Below are positions 12,045-22,621 of a stretch of DNA of 64,000 nt, one piece after another. This DNA is from Gaeumannomyces sp. JS-464. Lineage: Eukaryota > Ascomycota > Sordariomycetes > Magnaporthales > Magnaporthaceae. Within the stretch, counting starts at the first letter, position 1, and every line of letters starts with the position of its first letter. Location: the NCBI GenBank assembly GCA_002197995.1, contig NGZR01000005.1:3782001-3846000 (forward strand), given 5' to 3'. A model generated the notes under the pieces. The model ran no database searches and was not told the origin of the DNA. It worked only from the letters and a program-made list of their open reading frames with translations. The position numbers and the translations under genes were made by a program.

Positions 12045-15000
12045 ATGTCGAGGATCGACCAGCTCAACATCCGGGGCATCCGCTCCTTTTGGGTCGGCGG
12101 CCCCGAGAATGTCAAGTTCCACACTCCGCTCACCCTCATCGTCGGCGAGAACGGCTGCGGAAAGACGACCATCATCGAGTGTCTCAAGTATGCCACCACC
12201 GGCGAGCACCGCCCAACAGCAAGGGCGGCGCCTTCATCCACGCCCAAGATCGACGGCGAGTCCCAGACTAAGGCCCAGGTTAAGCTCCAGTTCTTTTCTA
12301 CCATCGGCGAAAAGTTGGTCGTGACCCGGAGCATGTCTCTTACCTGGGCCAAGAAGAAGGCCACGCAAAGACCCTCGACGGCACTCTGAAGATCTACCAA
12401 TGGGCCTGATACCGTGTGTCTCTCCAAGAAGAATGCCGACCTCGACAGGATGATCCCGGACAAGATGGGTGTGCCCTCTGCCCATTCTCGAGTCTGTCAT
12501 CTTCTGCCACCAAGAAGACTCTCTATGGCCGCTGAGTGAGCCGTCCGTGCTCAAGAAGAAGTTTGACGAGCTCTTTGAGGCTGTCAAGTACACCAAGGCC
12601 ATCGACGCTCTCAAGGTCCTTCGCAAGAAGCATGGCGACGACCTGCGTCTGTACAGGACGAATGAGGTCGATGCAAAGCGGTACAAGGAGAAGGGCGAGA
12701 GCCTAGAGAAGGAAATCCGCAAGCTGAGGGCCGAGCTCCAAGATCTCAATGCCCAATATGACGCCACAATCAAAGATATGAAGGCAGCCGGAAAGCAGGA
12801 GAAGGCGAAGCGAGAGGAGGCGAACAGCTTCTTGGGTGTTGTGAGCGAGCTCAAGAACAAGGTCGACCTGCACAAGACCCGAAAGCAGATCGCTGAAGAA
12901 TTGCAAGAGTCCATCGAGCGGATGTCGGAGCCCGACGAGACGCTTGAGGCCATGCTATCCGAGTATAAAGACAAGGTCAAGCAGATGGAGCAGGAACGCC
13001 AGGACATGACTGCTCAGTATAACAGTCTCCAAGAGGAGATTGTTTCGTCACGCAAGACTTTGTCAGAGAAGCATACCGAGCGAGGAAAGCACGCCTCGGA
13101 TCAGGAGCACCACGAGCGACAGCTGACAACCAGACTCAATATGATCCATGAGGCGGCCCAGCAGCACGAGATTCGTGGCTATGACGGGACCTGACAGATG
13201 CTAAAGTCCAAGGCTTCGAGGCGCGCATCCAGAAGATCTTGGATGATAAGAAGCGAGAGGTCGCGGAGCTAAACCAGACACAGGAGAGGCTGAAGAACCG
13301 ACACGATGGTCAGATCTCTGAGCTCGTGGCTCGCAGGGAGTACCTGGCCACCAACCGAGCCGATACCCTCAAGCGCATGAAGGAGCTTGGTGAGAGGTCG
13401 GCGAGGCTCCAGCGCGATGCAAACGACCTGGACGTTGACGAGGGCGCTCGAGCAGTCCTTGAGGCGCAATCGACACAACTGGAGGAGAGGCTCCGCGGCG
13501 AGCAGGAGGGCCTGAAAGAGGCCGACCTAGATCGCCAGATCAACAATGAGACCGACCAACTCAACCAGCTGGAGAATCAGGCTGCGAGGCTCAACAGCGA
13601 GCTTGTGCAGTGCAGCCACCTGGCGTCCGAGCGTGCCCAGCTGGACCTGAGGAAGAAGGAGGCCAAGGACCAAAGCCTTTACCTCCACTCGGTTACGGAG
13701 ACCTGGGCGGAGAAGCTCTCTAGCCTCATCGGGGCCCCGCTGGACCCCAGCACGATCGCCGCTAGGTATCAAGAAGTCCTTGACCAGCGCCAGTCGGATG
13801 TTGCTGCCAAGAGGAAGCTTGTCGACAGCACACATCAGGAGCAAAAGCAGTTTGACATGAAGCTCTCGGTGGCTCGCGACGAAGAGCGCACGGTATCCAA
13901 AGAACTGGAAGGCTGTGAGGCGGTTGTGCGAAAGGCCCTGGCCCAAGTCAAGAAGGAAGACGAGTCAGAGCCGCAGATTGAGAGCTTCCTCGCCACCCTA
14001 ACTGCCGCGGAGGAGGATCTGAGTACCACCGAAACGGACATTGCCCTTTTCGACGCCCTACTCAAGTACTACGGGACTGCCGATAAGAAGCTGAATGAAG
14101 ACAACAAGTGCTCACTCTGTGAGCGCACATTCGGCGAGCGGGACGGACTCGCCAAGTCAAAGCTGATGAGGAAGATTGCCAAGCATCTGGATCCTGCCGA
14201 GAAAAATATCCTGAAGGAAGAGAAGGCAGTCCTGTCCAGGAATGTTGGTATTCTGAAAAATGCGCGCAAGTCCTACGAGGCTTACCAGAGAGCCCAAGAG
14301 AAGCTCCCTGACTCGCAAGCAAAGATCAAGAGCTTAGAGTCCCAAAAGGACGCGGTCGTCAAGGACCTGGAAGCCCATGACGCCGCCCTGCGAGACGCCG
14401 AGGAGAAACTGCGGGAAGCCGAGTCCATGGGCAAGGCGGTTAGGAGTATCACGGATGCCCAAGCGCGAATTCGTGAGACCGAGAAGGAGATCGAGCGGCT
14501 TTCCTCGCAGCAGAGCTCCATCAGCGCGGTGCGAAGCGCACAGGAAATCCAGGACGACCTTGTTGACTGTTCCGAGCGGACGCGTGCTCTGAGCAACAAG
14601 ATATCCAAGCTGAGCGCTGATCGGCAGAGGCGCAAGGACATGGTATCGCAACTCGAGCTTGACAGGAGTGGACTCCAGCGCAAGCTTTCAGAGTTCGACC
14701 AGAAGCTCGTCCGTAAGCGCGACCTTGTGGCACAGATGGAGACGCTCAAAGAGGACCGGGCTGAGCTGGCGGAGAAGAAGGAGGAGGACGGGCGGGAGCT
14801 TGAGCAGCTAGAGCCCAAGATAGCCAAGGCCAAGACCCTGCGCGAGCAGGAGGTATCCGACGGCTTTGCCAAAATACAGGCGGCCGAGGCTCAGAGGTCA
14901 TCGATTGCCAGCACGGTGGACAAGCTCGGGTCGATCACTGTCGAGATCGAGGACTATGTTGAGCGCGGGGGGCCGGGCCTTCTCGCAGCGAGCGAGCGGT

Positions 15001-15995
15001 CGATCAAGAACCTGGAGCAGGCCTTGGAGCGGACAGAGAAAGAGGTGAACGCGCTGACGTCCAAGATCAACAAGTTACGCCAGGAGCTACAGGACAGCGG
15101 ACGCAAAGAGAAAAACATCAAGGACAATCTCAGCTTCAACAAGACGCAGCGGGCGCTAGAGACACTGCAGCGCGAGATTGGGGAGCTGGAGCGGCGCAAC
15201 GCGGAGGAGGACTGGAGTCGGATCGACGCCGAGGCCAACGCGTTTAAGTACAAGCACGACATGCTGTCAGGCAAATCGCACGGCCTCATGGGCACCATCA
15301 GCACCAAGGAGGAGGTTCTACTAGGCAACGAGGAGATGTATGAGCAGGACTACAAGGACGCGCGAACAAAGTACCGCGAGGCGCACATCAAGGTGGAGAC
15401 GACCAAGGCGGCCATCGAGGACATGGCCAGCTACGTGGCAGCGCTGGAACAGGCCATCTTGTCGTTCCACAGCCTCAAGATGGAGGAGGTGAACCGCATC
15501 GCGGGCGAGCTGTGGCGGGCGACGTACCAGGGCACCGACATCGACACCATCTCCATCAAGTCCGAGGCCGACGGTTCGGGCACCACGTCGGGCACCATGA
15601 GGCGCAGCTACAACTACCGACTCTGCATGGTCAAGGGCGACCTGGAGATGGACATGCGCGGCCGCTGCTCGGCGGGCCAGAAGGTGCTGGCCAGCATCAT
15701 CATCCGGCTCGCCCTGGCCGAGTCGTTCGGCGTCAGCTGCGGGCTTGTCGCTCTCGACGAGCCGACGACGAATCTGGACGAGGCAAACATCCGCAGCCTC
15801 GCTGTGTCCCTGCACAGCATCATCCAGGCCCGCCAGGCCCAGGCCAACTTTCAGCTCATCATTATCACGCACGACGAGGCCTTCCTGCGCGCCATGCAGG
15901 TGTCGGACTTTTGCGACACCTTTTACCGCGTGCGCCGTGACGAGATGCAGCGCAGCAGGATCGTCACCGAGAACGTCTCGATGTTGATGACCTAG
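12045..15995 (+). CDS. RAD50: DNA double-strand-break repair ATPase Rad50 (frame breaks near the N-terminus)
   Basis: SMC-like ATPase of the Mre11-Rad50-Nbs1/Xrs2 complex, which tethers and processes DNA ends. The start is ATG 12045 (MSRIDQLNIRGIRSF). Walker A is GENGCGKT at residues 34-41, the Q-loop FCHQED follows, then two long coiled coils flanking the zinc hook CSLC near 14109-14120. The C-terminal ATPase half has the signature CSAGQKVLASIIIRLALAES, Walker B LVALDEPTTNLD and the H-loop ITHDE. About 1,316 residues if repaired, the normal Rad50 length. Breaks lie near 12212, 12241, 12345, 12400 and 12475, and again near 13188, each joining homologous sequence in another frame. From 13239 to the TAG at 15993-15995 the frame is open for 918 codons. 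I read one gene with local sequence errors, though real damage to the N-terminal ATPase lobe cannot be excluded from sequence alone. Confidence 0.9.
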
Positions 15996-16557
15996 GTAGA
16001 TGGAGAGGAGAGGCTGTACTCTAGAGGAAGAGACAATGGATATCACGAGACATGCATGGAGTTGTGGGGCTCGGGATCAGCTGGTTGGTGATATTTGGCA
16101 TTTTCCTGCGGCTGTTTTTTTTTTCCTTGTTCTTGTTATTTCTCGTCTCACATATTCGGAGAACCTAGGTAGTCGGCAATGAGCCAAGCAATCAAGAAAA
16201 TGTACGCTCACCGCGCCCCGGCGAGAGCCTTCGCGCCTAGCATGGCTAGGTAGTCATATACCTCCCTTGCCGTTGCGATTTGTTCAGGCGTTGACACAGC
16301 TGCCCTCGTTTAGGTGGAATTTATAAAGCCCTGCCTGTTGAGTGTGGCATTGTGTTTCCTTTGAACGGGCCGCGAAGGCACTCGGAGCAACAGATCGTTA
16401 TAGAACGAGAAAGCAACCAATCGATGGCCCAAAACTGGTGTGGGTAACCGATGCATACGCTTAACAACACACCTAGCTCCCATACGCCCCTACCATCGGC
16501 GAATCCGTCACGCCCGCCATGCTCACTCTCTCGGTACTATGTCGACTAGCTACCTAG
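15996..16557. other. intergenic between RAD50 and PSY4 (convergent 3' ends)
   Basis: 562 bases with no gene. It holds a T9-10 run near 16117-16126 and at least three copies of the CTAGGTAG/CTACCTAG motif (near 16166, 16245 and 16550-16565), the last overlapping the end of PSY4. Confidence 0.65.
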
Positions 16558-18528
16558 CTAGGTAGTTGGCTGCGCCCCGTCCGCAATCAAAACATCACCC
16601 TCCGAGTCGACTTTTGCGCCGCCCTCCTTCGCTGATGCGTCCGGGGCGGCCGCACCACCCTCAGCCGCGGCGGTGTCCTGGTCTCCCTTGATCTTCTTGG
16701 CCGGGGCTCCCCTTGGTCTCCGCCCGCCGCCGAGCCGTCCGCCTCCCGCTTGGGCGTGGGCGCGCCCTCGGTGACCGAGTCCGCGTCGTCCGGGACGGGC
16801 GCCGGGGCCGCATCGGCGGGACGGCCGACGGCGGCCCCGACGTCGAGGTCACCCAACGCGACTGTGCGCGCAGACTCGCCGGGCGCGGGGATGCTAGTGC
16901 CCGCCGCCCGCGGTCCCGTGTCCGCAAAGCCGATCTCCTCGGGCCCCCGCAGGTGCGGCGCCTCGTCCTCGTCATCCTCCGCTTTCGCTTCGGCAGTCTC
17001 GCCGTCTTTGAGTTCGTCCATAGTCACGTCATCCATGTCGTCACCGGACGCCGCGTTTGCCGCATTCCGCTCCACCTGGCTCACAGGCACGACGCCGTGG
17101 CGCTGCTCCTCCCTGATCAGCTCGCCCTGCGTCACCCCCTGGTTCTCGCCGCCGACGGAGGACAGCGACGACCCCGACGCACTCGCGCGGGCCATTGCCG
17201 CCGCCATGGCAGCCCCGGCACCGTGATGGGAGAATGTGCCGTTGACTGAGACAGAGACGGTCTCAATGTGACCTACACCGTTGGGACCCTCTATGGTCTC
17301 TGTCGACTCGGTGCTGAGGCGTTGCTGTTGGCGTGGGCGACCGGACCCATGATGTTGGGCGTCGTGTGACTGGTGGGACCCAGCACTGCTGCCGCCGCCG
17401 CCGCTCGTGTCGCTGAGACCGTCGTCGCTGCTTCCTCCATCCATCATGTCTGGCTCTGGGCTTAGGGCCGCGTCCGCGCCATCTACGCTTTCGGCGCGTC
17501 GGGTAAGCCAAGGGATAGGGGTCAGCAGCGCACCGCCCAGAGCCTCGTCGGAGCCTGGGTGGACTGAATTGGCCGGTGACAGCGAGACTGGTGAGGCGGC
17601 AGCGGCAGCGGCAGCTGCGGCGGATGAGGACGAGGGGGGCGACGGGCGCCGCCGAGGACACCGTTGGCTAGGGCGGCCATAGCGGCGGGGTCGGGGGCGG
17701 CGGGCGGCAGAGGAAATATGTGGGCGCCCGAGGCAACCTGGACGACGCGGTCGACGGCGTGCAGGTAGGATGGCAGCGAGCGGTAGTGCTGGCGCGGACG
17801 CAGCACCAGCTCGGCCAGGCGCTGGATGGTGTGGGGTGGATGCGAGGGGAAGCCCTTGGTTAGTGTTGACGTGATCCCGGTCAGCTGCGCCGCAATCTGG
17901 GGTGGCAGCGCCGACCGCTGCTGCGATGGCGAGCCGTCGCCCGCTTCCGGGGCGGACGACGGCGGCTGAGGCGGCGGTGTCGTGGTGCCGGGGTCGGCTG
18001 GTTGGGCGGCGGCGGCGGCGGCCTGGACTGCTGCTGCCGGGTTCGCGTTCTCCTTGTTTGTCTCCTGCGAGGAGCCCGGGGAGGCGTCGACCTCCTTTCC
18101 TGCCTCCTTGTCTTCACTGGGCGGCTCCGCGGGGCCTATGGGATCTGATGAGGGAAGCGGGTCCATGAAACGCGGCATTGGCAGCGGCACGAGCCTTGCC
18201 GGGGCGGGGAGGATAGGGATGGGAAAGTCATTGTGCGCGATCTGTCGGGCGACGGAGCCATTAGTCTGGATCGCCCTCTTAGATCCTTGGTCGTCGGGTT
18301 CCGTACCTTTTCGATGCGGGCAACGATGTCGCAGAGGAGCAACGGCCAGGACGCGCTGTGGGCGTGGCGACGATGTCAATGGTCTGCGCCGAGGCGACGC
18401 GCGCGACAGCCGCGACGGGCTGGAATGCGAATTTCGGCTTACGCGGCAGGGGTGCGGTCGACTTACTAGTCCATGGAATCGCCCAAGGCGAGCTTGCGCA
18501 GCGTCTCTTCATCCGACTCGAGATCCAT
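16558..18528 (-). CDS. PSY4: protein phosphatase 4 regulatory subunit 2 (Psy4/PPP4R2-like), two frame breaks
   Basis: Regulatory subunit that targets PP4 phosphatase (Pph3) to substrates such as phosphorylated H2A and checkpoint kinases. Exons: 18528-18467, 18355-18307 and from 18241 to the TAG at 16558-16560; introns of 111 (GTAAGT) and 65 (GTACGG) bases. The product starts MDLESDEETLRKLALGDSMD, then the PPP4R2 signature region (SWPLLLCDIVARIEK, NDFPIPILPAP), then TLTKGFPSHPPHTIQRLAEL and RPRQHYRSLPSYLHAVDRVV, and a long acidic, low-complexity C-terminal half with GPNGVGHIETVSVSVNG. One base is missing in the G6 run at 17634-17639 and another in G4 at 16703-16706; adding one base at each joins the frames into about 598 residues. 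The family is supported by the order of these blocks, which fungal Psy4 proteins share. Convergent with RAD50. Confidence 0.82.
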
Positions 18529-19788
18529 GCTTGCGGTCGGCGATGGCGCGCAGGCGTTGTGCTGCGCTGTGCTCGCGGGTGCGTGAAGTTGGTCCCTGCC
18601 TTGGAGCTGGGCCGTTGTCGCAACCAGGCTTGAAATCAATTCGATTGTTTGACCCAGTCTGGTAGTGGGGCGCACGGTCCCCAGGCTCCTGCAGCTCCAC
18701 CACACCCGATTTTTGATCCTGCATGCACGCGCTCCTCCCATGGATTGCACTGACCCAGCAGCTGGTTGGTGCACAGCATGGGGTCCTGATGCTGGAAAAG
18801 ATGGCTGTGGAAGATGATTGGCGACATCAACAGCGCGGCACTCGGCCTGCACGAAGCGTAGCCAGAGGCGTTCTTCCACATATCTTCACCACAGGCTCTT
18901 CCCCCTCCAACATCGTGGCGGATAGTTTGGCGGCGGCTCAGCTGGTCAGATTCCAGAAATTGCCTATCTTCGGTCGATCGTAGACCGTTGTCAACACTGC
19001 GGCGCCTCGTACATCCCATTGCGCAGGAAGATTAAGGCGAGTTTTGGTGTGAGCAGTCAAGTTCGGCTCCGCAAACAGAGACTGAAGCTAGAGGGTTGCA
19101 CCGGGACGGATCAACACAGAACGTCCCGAGTCTGTGGACAGAGACGAGGGTTTCGGCAGGCCCCGCAGTAATTAATTCCTTGCCGAGCAGCGCACCCAGG
19201 GGTTGGGTCGAAGGTCCCGAGTGACGGGAGGCGGAACGCCACGGGCTTACGGGCCTAACCGCCCTTTAAGTATATGTGCTGGGACGACCCCATGGGAGAA
19301 AAACGCCCATGCTCTTGAGAGGCCAGCAGAAGACTGGGTTCTTTTCTCAGCAACACGTCGGTCAGTTTCCTCACGAAGAATTCCACCAAGCGGGAAGTAT
19401 AAATGCTTGGCCATTATCACTAATCGACGCCCTTCACTGCTCCTACAATGCCCATGAACGAATCGCAGAATATCAGCACGACGAAGGCTTTGCGAGTCAA
19501 CCGCCCGAGGATGCTGTCAAGTTCATCTGTTGATTTTAAAGCCTACCTGATTCGAGGCCAGGATTGATATGTACCTAAGGTAAGTGGTACCTCGTAGTAC
19601 CTACTTCATATCCCTTCCGGCCATCCATTCGCCGATGGTTTTCCAGGTACAAGCGAATGAAAGCTGCGGTTCAATATTCAACTGGACCCGGAAAATGAGG
19701 TAGTGACTTTGACAGAGAGTACAGCATATTGCTCCGTGGCCTGATGGTATATGGTTGCCGACAACGACTCGGTCATTCGCAGCATTGA

Positions 19789-19824
19789 TAGGTAGGTAGG
19801 TAGGTACCTAGGTAGGTACCTATT
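19789..19824. repeat. GGTAGGTACCTA palindromic repeat cluster
   Basis: Four direct TAGG units run into TACCTAGGTAGGTACCTA, so the block is both a short tandem repeat and an inverted repeat. It is the clearest example of a motif that recurs mostly in the spacers of this window. Function is unknown. Confidence 0.85.
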
Positions 19825-20033
19825 TATACGTCCCAGTATTCGCCGTCGACCGGACTTTCAAAGAGCAGCCACCACCCGTATCCCAATCCGAGCTCCGAGA
19901 ATTGTTGTGACCCCTTCCATGTCAAATGTTGCGGAGAATAGAATAAAGCAAGAAATAGGAGACCCACCAATTCCCACCCCTACAGCCTAATCACTTGATA
20001 GATATCGGGCGCTGATTTGCCCACGGCCGGGAA

Positions 20034-20122
20034 CCTAGGTAGGTGGTCCCTGCAGTTTATCTAATCAACGCTGAGCATTAGAATACCCGAGGTCAGGTAG
20101 GTACCTGCCTCTAGGTACCTTA
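20034..20122. repeat. TAGGTA/TACCTA motif pair
   Basis: CCTAGGTAGGTGG near 20034-20046 and AGGTAGGTACCTGCCTCTAGGTACCTT near 20096-20121 (quoted in overlapping parts, both palindromic). Same motif as at 19789 and 32719. Confidence 0.7.
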
Positions 20123-20800
20123 ATTTAGGCAGCTACCAGGTAGGGATGCATCATGGACATCTCCTTGATTCCAGTGCAGGCAGGAAGCGCCAGCCTGTCG
20201 TCGGGTTGTTAGCAAACAAAACGGGAATCTGGGACGGATGGCTTGGCAAACGTCGGCATTCGGCCGCCAAGACGGCCAACAGCAAAGCTTGGCATGCTTG
20301 TTTTTCGAGCCGAGTAGCGCCGCAGTCTCTCCGTGGGCTCATGATGCACCGCCGATCACCAACCTATGGGGGTCAATCTCACAGCCAGCTTCCTGTTCCG
20401 GAAGGTGAGGCATCGCCGGGTGCCCACCCGTATGCATTAGGTGGATGCCGTCGACGTTCATCGCTGGTTGCGCCTCCCATCGGGTTCGCCGTTGCTGCTG
20501 CCGTTCATGCTTGACACGCGTCGCTGCCCGGGCGTAATTAACTTCCCGCCAAGTCTCTATGCACCTGGATGGCTCGACGTCCATTGCCGGCCGCGGCCGG
20601 CTGTCCTGGGTCGTAGAAGGTCTGGCCCTCGAACGGGTTGCGTCAACACTATTAAAACGTCTCATTTCCCCCGAATGAATAACCTGGTGAACGACTTGAG
20701 TGACGGAGTGGCGGCGACTCGGCTTCGTCAGACTTGTCCAGACCTCGGAGCGGGCCCGTGAAGCATCATACACACCACACGTCCACGCATCCACGTCAAG

Positions 20801-22621
20801 ATGCGCTGCTCTCTGTTGCTGGCGTCGCTCCTGGCCTCCGCCGCCGCCGTCTCGGCCCGTCGCAGCCTGGCACATGTCGGCAAGGGTCATCTGGACAATG
20901 TGCTCCAACGTCGAGTGCACAACGCCCAAGCTCCCCATGGGCACATCGTCGAGCGAGCCGCCAACTCCACCCGTTTCCTGAATTTCAAGACTTCAGGTAA
21001 GTCTCGCGTGTCCTCCCTCCCTCCGACACCGCAAGGGAAGCATGCGCATAGGAGAGCTACAGTTGCTCACACCCGCTTCTCCCCAGGGTTCGCTGTCAAC
21101 GGCACTGGCATCCCGGACGTGAGCTTCGACGTCGGTGAGTCGTACGCTGGCAATCTGCCCATCAGCAGCGATCCCAACGAGCCGAGCAGCCTCTTTTGGT
21201 GGTTCTTCCCGTCCACGAATCCAGCGGTCGAAAAGGAGATCCTCATCTGGCTCAACGGTGGTGTAAGTGGCTACGTCTTGCAGAACAGTCTCTGCTGTCT
21301 GGCATCGAGAAATTATACTAACAAGAGGGTTTGGCGTTCACAGCCCGGCTGCTCGTCCCTCGAGGGCCTGCTCCAGGAGAACGGACCGTTTCTTTGGCAA
21401 TATGGTACCTTCAAGCCGGTTGCAAACCCCTGGAGCTGGCACACCTTGACAAATGTCGTCTGGATCGAGCAGCCCGTTGGCACGGGCTTTTCCACCGGCA
21501 AGGTCACTGCAACTAGCGAAGAGGACGTGGCCAGGCAGTTCATGGGCTTCTGGAAGAACTTTATCCAGCTGTTCGACATGCAGGGCTACAAGGTCTACAT
21601 CGCCGGCGAAAGCTATGCTGGCTTATACTGCCCTTACATCGCCAGCGCGTTTCTCGATGCCAAAGACACGGCCTTCTACGACATGAAGGGCGTGATGATT
21701 TACGACCCATCCGTGGCCCCGGATACCATAACCGAGCTCGCGCCTGTTGTCTCCTTTGTCGACTACTGGGGTGGTCTGTTTCCCTTGAACGACACTTTCC
21801 GCGCGGATATCCATGAACGTGCGGATAAGTGTGGCTACACCGACTTCATGAACGAGTACCTCGTCTATCCTCCAAAGGGACCGATCCCCGACGCACTTCC
21901 TGGAATGGACGAAACCGGACTTGTTAAGCCCGAATGCTCCGGTATCTACAACGACATCTTCTCGGCCATATCGCTGATAAACCCCTGCTTCAACATCTAC
22001 CACGTCGCCACCACGTGCCCTCTTCTTTGGGACGTCCTGGGTTTCCCGGGCTCATCCAACTACCTGCCAGACGGCGCAAGCATCTACTTTAACCGGACCG
22101 ATGTCAAGGCTGCCATCCACGCGCCCATGAACGTGAGCTGGAGCTCGTGCGCCAACGAGAACGTCTTCGTTAACGGCACCGACACGTCGCTGTTTTCGAC
22201 CCAGAACGGCGTCATGGGCGGCGTGATCGAACGCACCAACAACGTCATCGTCTCGCACGGGGCCTTGGACATGATCCTGCTGGCCAACGGCACCCTGCTG
22301 GCGATACAGAACACGACGTGGAACGGCGCGCGCGGGTTCCAGTCGCCGCCCACGGAGCCCTTCTTTGTCCCATACCACGACGAGCTGGCGCTGGGAACGC
22401 TCGCGGGGGCCGGGAGCTTCGGAACAGTGCACACGGAGCGCGGCCTGACGTACGTGGGCGTAGACCTCGCGGGCCACATGGTGCCTCAGTATGCGCCAAC
22501 GGCGGCGTACCGGCAACTCGAGTTCCTCCTGGGGAGGGTAGACTGCATGAACTGCACGAAGCCGTTCACGACAACCGCGGCCCAGCGCTCGCTGCCCCAG
22601 GATTCGAGGCGCCGGCAGTGA
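20801..22621 (+). CDS. secreted serine carboxypeptidase, peptidase family S10
   Basis: Removes C-terminal residues from peptides; expected to be secreted or vacuolar. ATG at 20801 (MRCSLLLASLLASAAAVSA, a clear signal peptide of about 19-20 residues). Three exons: 20801-20996, 21087-21262 and 21344-22621; introns of 90 and 81 bases with GTAAGT donors and CAG acceptors; 549 residues. The spliced product shows the S10 oxyanion motif LNGGPGCSS rebuilt across intron 2, the nucleophile motif GESYAG, the Asp region SHGALDMILLANGT and the His motif GVDLAGHMVPQY, so the catalytic triad is complete. Several N-glycosylation sequons (NGT, NDT, NRT, NVS, NTT) fit a secreted protein. No frame breaks. Both introns are multiples of three without stops, so the unspliced frame is also open. 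Divergent from PSY4. Most similar by motif to the fungal carboxypeptidase S1-like subgroup rather than CPY. Confidence 0.93.
   Translation: MRCSLLLASLLASAAAVSARRSLAHVGKGHLDNVLQRRVHNAQAPHGHIVERAANSTRFLNFKTSGKSRVSSLPPTPQGKHAHRRATVAHTRFSPGFAVNGTGIPDVSFDVGESYAGNLPISSDPNEPSSLFWWFFPSTNPAVEKEILIWLNGGVSGYVLQNSLCCLASRNYTNKRVWRSQPGCSSLEGLLQENGPFLWQYGTFKPVANPWSWHTLTNVVWIEQPVGTGFSTGKVTATSEEDVARQFMGFWKNFIQLFDMQGYKVYIAGESYAGLYCPYIASAFLDAKDTAFYDMKGVMIYDPSVAPDTITELAPVVSFVDYWGGLFPLNDTFRADIHERADKCGYTDFMNEYLVYPPKGPIPDALPGMDETGLVKPECSGIYNDIFSAISLINPCFNIYHVATTCPLLWDVLGFPGSSNYLPDGASIYFNRTDVKAAIHAPMNVSWSSCANENVFVNGTDTSLFSTQNGVMGGVIERTNNVIVSHGALDMILLANGTLLAIQNTTWNGARGFQSPPTEPFFVPYHDELALGTLAGAGSFGTVHTERGLTYVGVDLAGHMVPQYAPTAAYRQLEFLLGRVDCMNCTKPFTTTAAQRSLPQDSRRRQ

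Larger units (their letters stand above)
18529..20800. other. intergenic between PSY4 and the carboxypeptidase gene (divergent)
   Basis: 2.27 kb with no supported gene. Open frames such as 20339-20944 on the minus strand have no recognisable sequence and overlap the start of the downstream gene. The AT-richer part at 19560-20140 carries several palindromic TAGGTACCTA clusters, listed separately. Confidence 0.6.

Noticed and set aside
12045..15995. RAD50 as a pseudogene
   Set aside because: All catalytic and hook motifs are present, the C-terminal 918 codons are open, and the same kind of break affects many neighbours.
19789..19824. Telomere-like repeat
   Set aside because: The unit is TAGG/TACC, not the fungal TTAGGG, and it is interstitial and palindromic.
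19560..20150. AT-richer segment as a RIP-mutated transposon
   Set aside because: No degenerate transposase frame, no terminal repeats, and the repeats are only short TAGGTA units.
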